Source: Calcarisporiella thermophila CBS 279.70 (Eukaryota > Calcarisporiellomycota). Taken from it: 64,000 nt of DNA. Within the stretch, counting starts at the first letter, position 1, and each line of letters starts with the position of its first letter. The position numbers and the translations under genes are program-made. The notes under the pieces are model-generated. The model saw only the letters and a program-made list of their open reading frames with translations, was not told the origin of the DNA and ran no database searches. Shown in pieces: positions 36,485 through 47,204 of this stretch. The stretch covers positions 1,116,652 to 1,180,651 of the forward strand of contig NW_027192195.1 of the NCBI RefSeq assembly GCF_041956535.1, given 5' to 3'.

Positions 36485-37035
36485 GGAGGACCAACCCGTG
36501 TTTTGTAGTATAATTCCAAGTGTGTCTTTATTTTTCGTAGAACTATCTCATTGCTTTTTATTTCACTTTATTAGTTCTTGGTTACTTTTTACTTTATATG
36601 AAAAGTTTGGGTTTAGCTAAAAAATCCGCCCTCGTTATGATATCCCTTGATGGTATGATATGCCCTCCCCCTCCTTCGACTTAAGCTATGTATTTTTTTT
36701 TTCGCTCGATTCCCAAACTTTTGTATGCATTTTCCATTGCTGTACGTTTGTCTTATAGTGTTGTACAGTTAATCTTTCTAGCATACTCTTCACGTTTTTT
36801 TTTGGTCATCATGTTTATTTTTGTTTTCATAGCTTTGATCGTACTCTTATAATGTGGTTCAATCTTTTATTTTCATTATATAATGACGTATCCACCAAAA
36901 ATATCCCCGATAAAAGAATGTTGGAAATTTTCGAAAAAATTTGAAGTCTTGGTATTTGTCATAGCTCGCTTTTTTATATTACCCTGTTTTATTTTAAAAA
37001 AAATCTAAATCGTTAACTTCATCCATCACAACACA
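36485..37035. other. Intergenic, T-rich
   Basis: 551 bp with long T runs and no supported gene. It contains the 3' end of the upstream gene and the TVP18 promoter. Confidence 0.4.
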
Positions 37036-37795
37036 ATGGGATTTATTGAAGAGCTCAAGTCTAAAAATTTTTCGATCTACGCGCAATGGTACTCTATCAC
37101 GTTATCTTGTCAATCAGATGGAATCCATAGCTAATCCCTTTCCATGTTTAAAATAGGGCGGGTCTAGTGTCGATTTTACGTAAGTAACAAGGATGATTTA
37201 TTTGCAAGGTGGACCAGGATAACCTATAATCCAATCTCTGTAGTACTTCTCATATTTGGCATCCTTGGCGTCGTTACCTTAGGCAATCTGGTGTTTGGCA
37301 TCATCGGGTTGATTATGGCAGCTATTCTAGCTTTTGTCGAGATCCCGCTCTGCCTAAAGGTATGGGTTGTTTTATTCGGGCTAAATGCAAGAACACACGT
37401 ATTGATGCTTAAATTAATGGCTATAGTGTTGTCCTGTGAGTGATCGTTTTGATGGATTCATCAAGGTCTTTGAAAACCATTACCTAAGAGCAGTGCTATA
37501 CCTAGTGTAATAATAACTTTATTCCTTTGTGAGGTCCCTGTGTTTTGCTAAGGGTATATTCCTTTTTCAGGTTCGCCGTGGTTATGTTCCTCTCCCATTT
37601 CCTTGGCTCTACCGGCCTTATTGCCGCGGGTGTTGCCCTGCTCCTTGGCTGCATCTTCTATGGTAGGAGACTTTCTATTTTATTCCTCGGTGGATGTGTA
37701 TTCATGCTGTTCTATCCCCTTTTCCTAATAGCTATCGCTGCATTTACCCACCAAGAGCATGCCGCTTCCAGTTTCACTGGGGGCGCAAGTGTCTA
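37036..37795 (+). CDS. TVP18: Golgi membrane protein TVP18
   Basis: Small tetraspanning Golgi protein. It begins MGFIEELKSKNFSIYAQW, the conserved Tvp18 N-terminal signature. Hydrophobic helices follow (LLIFGILGVVTLGNLVFGIIG), then IMAAILAFVEIPLCLK and PVSDRFDGFIKVFENHYLRAVLY, which aligns with the family block around EIPF..ICP.S..F..FI..F, and finally three more membrane segments. Four or five exons are needed; the first ends at 37088 with the next beginning near 37159. The intron near 37180-37220 could not be placed exactly in phase. Tvp18 is found in Tvp23-containing Golgi vesicles, where its precise task is unclear. Confidence 0.85.
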
Positions 37796-38416
37796 AGTCG
37801 AGATATCATACACCATTTCCTATAAAAGCCTTAAAAAAAGTTAATAAACTTAGCTTGTGTTGAGTGTATTTCTATTTCTATTCTTCGTTGGCCTATTCTT
37901 TTTTTTTATTGCATTTTTTTCTAGTTTTTGTGCTAAACATGGTTTCTCCTTCGTATGCTTGGCATTCTCGGTTCTGATTTCCTTCCTCTAGTGGCCCAAA
38001 GGGGGATGAAAGAATAGAGGTTGGAGTCTTCGATAGAAATCGGAAGAGGCTTTTTTATTTTTATTTTTTTGATTTCGCAAAAGCTTTTTCCCTCCCGACG
38101 CCGCTTAGCCGCGCCGAGAATGGAGGGGGGGCTGATTGCATCTCAGCCATGAAAGGCCAGCAAAGGAAAAGAATTTCCCTGGTGGCAACAGGAATGATCC
38201 AAGCAAAAAGTCTGAAATTCACCACCGATGAGGTATTATTGAAAAAAAACTCGATTTCAAATCTATTCACTTTTTCCTCGTTCCCCCCTCTCAATCCTTG
38301 ATTGCCCCCCAATCTTCCATCATCCTTTGCTTTTGCTCCGTCTCGCTTACTGCTCTAGAAGATCTGCTTCATTTCATTCCTTCTGTCTTTTTCCTTCCGG
38401 CTCCACCCTTTGAAGA
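37796..38416. other. Intergenic between TVP18 and BEM1
   Basis: 621 bp, T-rich, no supported gene. A pyrimidine-rich stretch precedes the BEM1 start codon, as is common in fungal promoters. Confidence 0.4.
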
Positions 38417-40688
38417 ATGCTGTTGAGGACCCGCCGGTCTGATAAGGATCTTCGTCGCAGGCAGGATGCTCAGCCCATCTCTGTCTCAAAACCCACCATC
38501 GACACAAAGAATCTCGCCATTATCCCCCCCATCAAGGCCATCAGGGCGCTATGCGATTACCAGGCCACACTTCCTGGCGAACTCTCCTTTTCAAAGGGAG
38601 ATTTCTTTCATTTGATTGATGATAACCTTGGAAACTGGTATGAGGTCTCCAATCCTTTAACAAAGGTGAGGGGAATGGTGCCCGCACACAATTTTGAAGT
38701 GTTGGAAAAAGGGAGACAGGGGACAAGAGGAGAAAATATGAAAACTGGAGCAGGAGGATCATCTGGTATTTCAAATGGACCATGGTTGAATTCTAAAACC
38801 CCCCTCTGATCCGATTCTGCTTGTCTTTGGTAGTGTTAGTTGCCACCCTCCCGGAGCCAAATGTTTTCCAGGCTTTGGTGGTATGCGTCGTAGATTCGTT
38901 CTCCCCTTTGGATGATGCCCTCTAATTAAGCTTGCATTCTCTCTTTTCTTATCTAAACAAAAGTTGTACGATTTCTCTGCCGAGCGTGAAGATGAACTGG
39001 AGGTGAAGGCTGGCGAACGCATCTTGGTGCTTGCCAATGCAAACCCTCAGTGGCTAGTCGCTAGACCTTCTGATCGCCCGGGCAACCCAGGGTTAATACC
39101 GCTCTCCTTTGTACAAATTCTCTCCCACCCATCCCAATCTAATCCACCCGCCGCCGCTCCCGCACCGAAGCCGACCCTAGAAATACACTCCACCGAGCCT
39201 CCGCTTACGCCAGTGTCGCCCACGCACCCGCACTCTCCCATCAAACCCTTTGGCGACTTTTCACGGAAGATGTCGGAACACAGTGTTGGTGGAGGAGGGG
39301 GCGGGGGTGGGGATAGAGGCGGAGGTGGGGAGGGCAATGGGGAGAGACTGTTTGTGAGAAAAGAAAAGGTCTCCATCACTTCCTCGTCAAGCAACATCTC
39401 CATCCTTTCTCCCCCTCCGGAGGAGGAGGAGCAGCTTGAATTTCCCCTGGCGGTTGCTACCGTCATTGATGCACGGGCGGAGGCCTATTGGTTTGAGGGG
39501 GAGATGTTTATGTGTCGGGTTCGCACTACCTTCTCGGACGGCACCTCCCAACTCATCACTCGCTCCTACGACGATTTCTACTCTTTTCACCGCCAGCTCT
39601 TGGCCCACTTCCCCTCCGAGGCCGGCCGCACCAAGGGACAAAAGCGAACCCTCCCGTTCTTGCCGGGGGCCGTCCAGAAGGCGGATGGAGAGGTGGTGGT
39701 CGCCGAGCTGTGTGATGCCCTGACCCTTTACCTGAGAGAGCTTTTCCGATTGCCTGGCCATATCCTTGGTCACCCGTTGGTGGAGCGCCTGTTGCCGCCA
39801 AGAGGCCTACAGCTGCCCAATGGAGGACAAGGCGAGAGAAGGCCCAGCGACTACGCGATGATGGGCCACTCGGCCCCGACAGAACACCTGTACACTCGGT
39901 CTGCATCCGTGCCTACCATCCCGGCCATTCCCACCAAGAAACAGCCTGCCTTTACCCCATCCGCTCAAAAAATGCATCCCCCCCCGCCCCCTCCACCCCC
40001 GCCCTCCTCCCAACCGAAACAGGAGCCCCCATCCTTACAGCGCCATTCGCATCAGCGAACGCAACTCCGTCGGCCAAGGGCCACCATTTCGGGGATGGCT
40101 GCAGGTCACGAGCACGGCAAGCCAACCACAGAGCGCGGCGCACCGTCTCAGGCTGGATTGTTAAGAAAGGTGGCCTCTGCGCCCCGCCTCCGCAATCCTA
40201 AGCAGGTCTCATCCACCGCAATCCCATCGGCTATGCCGCTAGGAAAGGCGCCCGCACCTCTCACGGAGCGCGTCCATCCGCAGCCTAATAAATCTCCCAA
40301 CATGGGCGCGTCGAAACTCCCCATGCCCAAACGCGCCAATTCGCGGCCCCCACAACTCGATACGCCTGCAAAACCGCTTCCCGTCCACGCATCCATTCCC
40401 ACAACTCCTACCTCTACCTCTTTCTCCTTCCCTCATCAATCCCAGTCGCGCTCCCACGATTATATCAAAGTGAAGGCGCACCTCGACGACGAAATCATCG
40501 CCGTCCGTATGCCGCTCTCACTGACCTTTGCGGACCTACAGGCAAAGCTTGCCGACCGACTTGAGGGGTGGTCGCGCATCGAGTGGCATGATCCCCAGAG
40601 TGGCCGGGTGGTGAGCGTGCGCGGGGACGGAAGGCTCAGGGAGATTCTCGACGTTTGTGGGTGGAAGTTGGTGGTGCACTTGCATTAA
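38417..40688 (+). CDS. BEM1: Polarity scaffold BEM1/Scd2 type (SH3-SH3-PX-PB1)
   Basis: Scaffold that links Cdc42, its GEF Cdc24 and PAK kinase to set polarity. Domains in order: SH3-1 (IRALCDYQATLPGELSFSKGD..NWYEV), an intron of uncertain 5' edge ending at 38963, SH3-2 (LYDFSAEREDELEVKAGE..WLVAR..PGLIPLSFV), a Gly-rich linker, the PX domain (CRVRTTFSDG, SYDDFYSFHRQLLAHFP, LPFLPG), a long Pro/Ser-rich region with a PPPPPPPPP run, and a C-terminal PB1 domain (YIKVKAHLDDEIIAVRMP..EWHDPQSG). This is the full Bem1 order. Total length is about 700 residues, somewhat longer than the yeast protein because of the PX-PB1 linker. Function is inferred from the architecture. Confidence 0.92.
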
Positions 40689-41613
40689 TCGATGTATTTT
40701 GTATAAAGACATTGCCCAGGAGGTTATGCGAGGGATTGTCCTCAGCTCTATACATACATGAACACATACACCTACATACATCTATATATTTCTATATATT
40801 TCTATATATCTGCGGTGACTCCTTTAATTTTTTTTTTTCCCGTTCCGTCCCGTTTCATTTCGTTTCGTTCTCTCTCTTTTTATGTTAAAATGTATTATTC
40901 ATCTCCCTGCCATCTGCTGCGCTTTCTTTTTATTCTTTGATGTTCATTTGTTATTTTTTTTCTCCTATTCTTCTTTCGACTCGCTTCTCTCTCTCATCCC
41001 CCGAGAAAATGGTCATCTCTTGTAGGCAGTGCATTGTTCCGTTCCGTCCATTCCACATTTATCTATAAATGTTGCATCCGGTTGTTTCCATATGCCTTCA
41101 TCTTGAGGTTGGACCCGAAAGCTGCCAACCGTGGAAAACGGTGTATGCAATCTCTCGGAAAAAAGAAAAAGAACTGCAAAGGCACAACAGGTCGCATGGC
41201 CTGGGAACCCTACCGGAGAAGGGCGGCCGGGATTGGTGGGTTCCGGCGTCTGAAAGGCTGTCTGATGATCGAATGAATGCCTAATTTGCCACCTTGTGCA
41301 AATCAAGCGACGGGCAGCTGGTGAGAGGAGATCGAGAGCGTAAGTGTTTCATGCTATGTTTTCTACCCGAAATACCCTGTCTATTTGGTGCTCTTTTTCT
41401 CCTCTTCCTAGCTCTGTATTTTAGCATTGAGTTGCTTCTCATAGTTAACATATCCCTTCTCCCCCCTCCCCATCTCCCACCCCATTCCACTGCTAATACT
41501 TCTCCTGCCTCTTCTTTCTACCAGCATCGCTTTGGTTACGACAATACCTTCTGGAACACTTTGTGCGTGCGTTTAGGCTAATCTCTGTGTACAACAATCT
41601 TATCACTATCTGA
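40689..41613. other. Intergenic, pyrimidine-rich
   Basis: 925 bp without a supported gene. Short ATCTATATATTT-like repeats lie near 40780-40810, followed by TTTCGTTCCGTCC-like repeats. The rest is C/T-rich leader sequence before the amidase gene. Confidence 0.4.
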
Positions 41614-43700
41614 ATGAGACTCTTTCCATCCTGTTTTGTCTTCTCTATTCTTCCACTGTTGACGCACTCTTACCATCAGCTTCGATTCCGCTCCCTGGAT
41701 ATATTTGAGACGGCCGCTGCTGAACCAATACCACCGAGCTTTCGATTCGAGGAAGCGAGCATCGTCGACCTACAGGTAATGTGCCAGAGAATAAAGAAAA
41801 GAAATGCAGGGGGATCGAAGCGGAGGCGAAGCAGGGCTAATTCCATGAACCTTTCCATGCAGAGAGCCTTAGATGGGGGTGAGATAACAAGCCGTCAGTT
41901 GGTAGCTTGGTATTTAAATCGCATCAAGGTAGCAATGTTGACGCAGATCCTCGCATAGTAGCTTGCTTCTGACCTAATCTATGCTGCTGTAGAGGTACGA
42001 TGGGACCTATCGATCGGTGCAACAGGTGAATCCCGATGTGTTCCACATTGCTGGTATGAGTGCTAGTGGGGGATAGGTTGGATTTCCCAGCTAGAATGTT
42101 AACGGCAATGACGTTTCTACTAGACTCGCTCGATGCCGAGAGAAAGGCTGGAGAGAAACGAGGTCCATTGCACGGAATACCGATATTACTGAAGGATGTA
42201 GGTGCCTTCTTTTCTTCTTATACAGAGCCGCCATTATACTAGAACATACTCATCCCTGTGCATACTAGAACATCGCGACAGGCGATCAGATGGATACCAC
42301 CGCTGGTTCACTCGCTCTTCTGGACATTCGCTGCCACCCTCCCCGTGATTCTTTCCTTGCCCAACGTTTGCGCGCCCATGGCGCGATCCTCCTGGGCAAA
42401 GCCTGCATGTCCGAGTGGGCCAACTTTCGAACTCTCAACGGATCAGCCCACACCCGGTATCATGACCCCGACGGATGGAGCGGGCGCTGTGGCCAGACGG
42501 CCAACGCATACAACACCTCCACCAGTCCAAGCGGGTCCAGTGGAGGCTCTGCGGTGGCCGTTGCGCTCAACTTCGTCACCGCCGCCCTGGGAACGGACAC
42601 AGATGCGTCCATTGTGGCGCCTGCATCGGTGCAGGCTTTGGTTGGTATTCGGCCAAGCGTGGGGCTGACCTCGAGAGATTTGGTGATACCCATTTCACGG
42701 AGCCAGGACACAATAGGTCCTTTGGCGAGGGGGGTGGAGGATGCAGCGGTTTTGCTGGACGTCCTGGTGGGAAGGGACGCAAACGATCCGGCGACCGATC
42801 TGCCGCCCCCTCCGGCCGAATGGTGGAGGAATCGTCAGCCGTACACCAGCTTCTTGAACCAGGATATCCGGGGGATGCGGATCGGGGTGCCGCAGCGGGA
42901 TATCTGGTTCCAAATTCTAAAGCGCCCCGAGGAACAGGCCGTCGTCAACAAGGCCATCGAGACACTGGGCAAGCTAGGCGCCGTCATCGTGGAGAATGCC
43001 AACATCACCACGTCAACCGAAATCCTCGGCACCAGCTTTGGCCCAAAACACCCGGAGTTTGAGCTGCTGATTCGCGACTTCAAGCGGGACTTGGAGCAGT
43101 ATCTTCTCCAGATGCCCGCCTCTTGCCCTATCAAGCGACTCAGCGACGTCATCGAATTCAACCGGAAGCATAGCGAGCAAGAGCTGGCCGTGTTTGGTCA
43201 GGATGTGTTCGAGCTCTCGGATAAGACCCGATTTGGGGACGAGGAGTACTGGAGCCTGCTGCTGAAGGTCAGGAAACTGGGAGGAGGAGGGATCGACGAT
43301 GCCCTGCAAAGGCATCGATTGGATGCCTTCGTTGTTCCCCTCAACTGGAACTTCTTTCCTCCACAGCCCGTGGCTATGGCAGGGTAAATATAGACACCCC
43401 TTAACCTCGGTGTTGGGCCGAGGCGCCGAGGTTAGGGCTGATTTTAGAGCTAGGGTGGAGATACTGACCGCGCTCTCGCGCCTCTTTTTTCGCCCTTTTT
43501 TTTTTAGGTATCCCATGGTCACGGTCCCCGTGGGATTCGATGCCAATGGCGTCCCCTTCGCCCTTGGGTTCTACGGCGGTCGGTTCACGGAGGGCACCCT
43601 GATACGAATCGCACATGCGCTCGAGCGAGAGACGCGTGCTCGACGTCCACCCTGGATCGTCGAGCGAGCTGTCGCGTATAGGAGCCAGGGAGGAGGATAG
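41614..43700 (+). CDS. Secreted amidase-signature family enzyme
   Basis: Serine amidase with a Ser-cisSer-Lys triad. The first exon encodes a signal peptide (MRLFPSCFVFSILPLLTHS). Short exons then give EASIVDLQ, RALDGGEITSRQLVAWYLNRI and GPLHGIPILLKDNIATGDQMDTTAG, with the catalytic Lys in LLKD. The long exon from about 42276 carries LLGKACMSEW, the Gly/Ser motif SPSGSSGGSAVAVA and TALGTDTDASIVAPAS, where the nucleophile Ser follows DA instead of the common GG or DG. A final intron (about 43387-43508) precedes YPMVTVPVGFD. It is closest to bacterial peptide-amidase and fungal AmiD-like proteins. The signal peptide suggests action outside the cell or in the secretory path. The substrate is not predictable. 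Confidence 0.88.
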
Positions 43701-44735
43701 GATATTTTTTTCCATTGTGCTCTAGTGTCATGACCTAATAAAACCTATCCCAATCTCCTGCCGCAGGCCTAATCGGCTTTGAAAAATCCGATTGTCTGGG
43801 TACCTGAAACGCTTTGTTCTGGAAAGAAAAACGATCCACCACGTCGCCGAATATGGGAGTGGAAGCCGACTAGGCTTCTGCCAATTCGGAAATCCCGTTC
43901 TTTCCGCCTAGGCGCATGAGAAAGAACGTTTCAGTTTCAAAAATGTTCGATGGTTTTTCCGAATTCGCTTGTTATTTCTCTTAACGAAAAAGAGATCATG
44001 CGAGACGAGGAAGAGCTAATGCGAAACCAGAGTCTTCCATCGTAGATGGTTTCGCGCACGATATCCTCTCCGGAGGAAATCACTGCTCCATTTAATTAAC
44101 TCGCCCCCGGGCGATTGGCCGCAGCAGAATCGAGACTCTGGACGGTTTTCATTTATCCTCCCACCTCTCCTCCTCAAACCTCCCTCCCCCATTTTTCTCT
44201 ACACGGCCCGAATCTGTGTTGGCCTCCATTAGGAAAATCGAAACTAGCTTGGCACGTATTATATAAAGCCGGTGCCTAGTCATCCAGACTTGCCGCTATT
44301 ACAAATCCACATTCCAGACCATTATTAGGAGGAGGAATCTCCATATTGATTCAACTGAGCTGCAATTTTGCCGGCCTCTCTTGAACTGGATCGATCCCCT
44401 CGTAGAACAACACCTACACACTCTCTATATTACTATTTTCAATCACTCTTTCCCATCCACTTATAAAATTCTCCTCCTACTCCCACAGGTTTCCCATTTC
44501 TTTCTTTCTTTTACTTTTTCTTTTCTTTCTTCGACTTCTTTAATTGCATTCCACGGCTGCCCAACCCCTAGCCCGGCCCTTGTATCGTCCCTCCTGCACA
44601 CCCACCTCAACCTCGCCTGTGTCTGCATCTCTCTCTCTTACTAATTCTCAAGTCTATACATAAATACATCCCATTTCTTATTTATCCACCATTCACCACT
44701 CTTGTTCCCCCTCCCCCTTCCCTCTGAGTGATAAC
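43701..44735. promoter_or_regulatory. Long promoter and 5' leader of the CRZ1-like gene
   Basis: 1,035 bp with no supported gene. A TATA box TATATAAAG lies at 44260-44268, about 470 bp before the start codon, implying a long transcribed leader. From about 44400 to 44730 the sequence is C/T-rich, typical of strong fungal promoters and leaders. Long leaders often go with regulated transcription factors. Confidence 0.5.
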
Positions 44736-45596
44736 ATGACTCTCTATTCCGAAGTTAGCCCCCCCATTTTTAATGATGAATTTGATGTGTCCAATTTTGA
44801 CGCTATCATGTTGGACTTGTGGAGTCCGGAATTCCTCTCCAAAGATCCTCTCGGGCTCCAGTTCCCGCTTCCTTTGCAGCCCTACAAGAGCAATTTCGAA
44901 ACGCTCTCGGCAACTGCATTCCCCCAACAGAGCACCCTATGGCCTCAACAGCCTTCGCCTGTGTCCGAAGACCTGCATCCACTGCAACTCCCTCCCGAAA
45001 CGACCAACACAGAAGCAATTGCGGACATAAATGCTGTGGCCCCCCCTTATTCATCCCCTGCCGCGACGTTAGTAGATAACCTCATGCCTTCCTTCCCGCA
45101 GGACATAAACCCAGATAGTCCCACCTTCCTGTACTCGCCCACTTCCTCTCCTCCCCGCTCCAACTCCATTGTGCCTCCCTCCTCTCTGCGAAAACCCCCC
45201 CATGAATTCTCCCACCGTCGCTCTGTTGATTTCTCCAGCCCCATCCGTCCGATAGCCCCCGCAATGAGATGCCCTCACTCTTCGTGCGGGAAGAATTTTA
45301 CCCGCCCCCACAATTTGCGCGCGCATCTTCGGTCGCACGAAGCAAGAACGCCCTTTGACTGCTGCTTCTGCCAACGCTCCTTCTCACGAAAGCACGACTT
45401 GCATCGACATGTCCGCCTTCACACAGGTGATCGGCCCTATGAATGCCCTGCGTGCAATCGGGGGTTCATGAGGAGCGATGCGCTGAAGAGGCACTGGAAG
45501 CAGGAGGAGCGCTGTGCACAGAGCCCTTCTGTCATGAACATGAAGCAGAGGAGGCGGTTCTCCTCGGTATCCACCGATAACATGCCGCGGAAGTAG
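44736..45596 (+). CDS. C2H2 zinc-finger transcription factor, CRZ1-like
   Basis: Intronless 286-residue protein. The N-terminal ~180 residues are rich in Pro, Ser and Gln. Three C2H2 fingers occupy about residues 183-268: CPHSSCGKNF..NLRAHLRSH, CCFCQRSF..DLHRHVRLH, and CPACNRGFMRSDALKRHWKQEERC, the last using Cys as the fourth ligand. Linkers are HTGDRPYEC-like. The NLRAHLRSH, R-HD-H-RH and RSDALKRH..C pattern is that of the fungal calcineurin-regulated factor Crz1/CrzA. I see no certain PxIxIT docking site, so calcineurin control is inferred. The protein is shorter than most CrzA proteins. A generic stress-type C2H2 factor remains possible. Confidence 0.8.
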   Translation: MTLYSEVSPPIFNDEFDVSNFDAIMLDLWSPEFLSKDPLGLQFPLPLQPYKSNFETLSATAFPQQSTLWPQQPSPVSEDLHPLQLPPETTNTEAIADINAVAPPYSSPAATLVDNLMPSFPQDINPDSPTFLYSPTSSPPRSNSIVPPSSLRKPPHEFSHRRSVDFSSPIRPIAPAMRCPHSSCGKNFTRPHNLRAHLRSHEARTPFDCCFCQRSFSRKHDLHRHVRLHTGDRPYECPACNRGFMRSDALKRHWKQEERCAQSPSVMNMKQRRRFSSVSTDNMPRK

Positions 45597-45988
45597 CCCC
45601 CTTGGGCGTGTGTCTCAGCATATTGTATGTATGTATGTATGTATGTACGTATATAAGAGTGTATGTTTGGAAGTCTAGGCAACTTCGTTTTCAATCTATT
45701 GTATTTAAGTGTCTCATTTGTCGTTCAAAATATCGGTTTCTGAGGGAATGGGCCTTTTATCTGTTTGTTGTTATCATACTCGATTATCCTTCTTTTTCTT
45801 GTTTAACGTTTTTTTTTGTTTTTTTCTTTCTTTTTATTTCACTTTATCTAACGAGAGCAATCGTGTTGCTCTATTGTACATTTTGTTTTTTATTCATTAG
45901 TAATATATTTTTGGTTTTGAATTCGAATTCGTTAGCTCCGAACTGTCCGAAAATTATAGGGTTATACTAATAATATTAAAAATTCGTA
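45597..45988. other. Intergenic, with TATG microsatellite
   Basis: 392 bp with no supported gene. A short TATG tandem run lies at about 45623-45645 in the 3' region of the CRZ1-like gene. T-rich sequence follows. Confidence 0.4.
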
Positions 45989-46408
45989 ATGCCTCACATC
46001 ACGCGCAAAGAACAAGAGGCCGCTTACGAAGAAGCCATCAGGGCCGGGCTCCTGGGTGGGATAAAGTGGTTTCTTCTCGGCATGGGGGCATCGCTTGTCG
46101 CGCAAAAAACTTGGCCAGCGTATCAAAGGCTAACATTGCCTTTCAAGGTAAGTGAGGAATGAGATCGCATCGAAACAATAACTATGCTGACGAGTGCCCT
46201 CGTCGACCCAATGCATCATGGCCGGTCCACTAGACATTCCTAGTGTGTAGCGGTAAGCATTCTTCAAAGTGGCCCAGGCATTCACTCTCACTAATGCTGT
46301 CTGTTTTCTTTAGCCACAACATGGGGAATTGTGGTGGCAGCAGATCATAAAATGATCGAGGAGGCCCGCAAGAAAGCTACGATGCGGACGCGACAGAACC
46401 CGGAATAA
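45989..46408 (+). CDS. Small mitochondrial-type membrane protein, RCF3/HIG1-like
   Basis: Three exons, 45989-46147, 46234-46252 (only 19 nt) and 46314-46408, join in phase to 90 residues. The sequence MPHITRKEQEAAYEEAIRAG is followed by two hydrophobic segments: LLGGIKWFLLGMGASLVA, then, after WPAYQRLTLPFK, TFLVCSATTWGIVVAADH. A basic tail closes it. The pattern of a short amphipathic N-terminus, Y-x3-LTLPFK and two membrane segments resembles yeast Rcf3 and the N-terminal half of Rcf2, which bind cytochrome oxidase supercomplexes. The micro-exon is needed to keep the second helix in frame. Family assignment is by pattern and moderate. Confidence 0.65.
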
Positions 46409-47204
46409 CTTCCTTCTATGTATATGTGTGTATGTGTATGGATTTCCCTTTTCCTCTCGGTTGCTTGACAGTTATTATTTCTTTAATAAATTGATATTTC
46501 CTACGTGATTTCTAATGCAGCGAAATTTTAATTGCTTCTATCCTAAACGAATTGGCACAAGGCATTAAATCCAGTGATGATATTAAGGGGGGAGGGGGGC
46601 ACTTCCCTAGTCAATGGTAAAATTTTGAAGAGCAGCCTTGTTTTCTTGGCCGTCTCTCGGTTCCTAATAGTCGCCGAATGATCCTTCTATATCCTTTCTT
46701 TTTTCTTTTCTCTTGGCCGGATCCTAAGCCACCCGAAACAAATCCGCGACAAAATTTTTATAGCGAACCAGTAAATGGGTATTATTCAACGCCGACTCTA
46801 TTTTTTTTCTTAGTCCCTTAACCTTTTTACCTTTTTCTTTTTTCATCCTCAGTCTTTTGTTTTGTTTTGTCGTCGCCTTTCGGCCCCTCTATCGAACAAG
46901 ACGATTAACACCCGCAGTTAATCGGTAACGTTTTTACTTTTGGATAGGGTTCCCAACGCCCCTCTTCCTTTTTTTTTGGGCTTCATTTCCATTCTGACTA
47001 AACCCTGTTGGTCTATCAATTAGAGGCGATTTTCTTTGACTATTTCCTCCAATTTGCTTTGCGATCGGTGGCCCCTGCCCATAGACAAATACCATTCCTC
47101 CTTCCCATCGCTGTAGCTACATTATCTATATTCTTGTTGCTGTTGCCGGTGTCCGCCTTTCCCCTCTCTTCACGTCTCGCTTTAGCATTTCTTCTTTGAA
47201 CATC
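46409..47204. other. Intergenic, T-rich promoter region
   Basis: 796 bp without a supported gene. It includes several T/C runs and the promoter of the glycosyltransferase gene. A TTG-initiated frame just before the chosen ATG was not used. Confidence 0.4.

Noticed and set aside
39047-39906. Several long frames on both strands within BEM1
   Set aside because: They are shadows of the GC-rich SH3-PX coding exon, whose frame contains the recognised domains.
43013-43546. 177-codon minus-strand ORF
   Set aside because: Antisense to the amidase; no motif and explained by GC-rich coding sequence.
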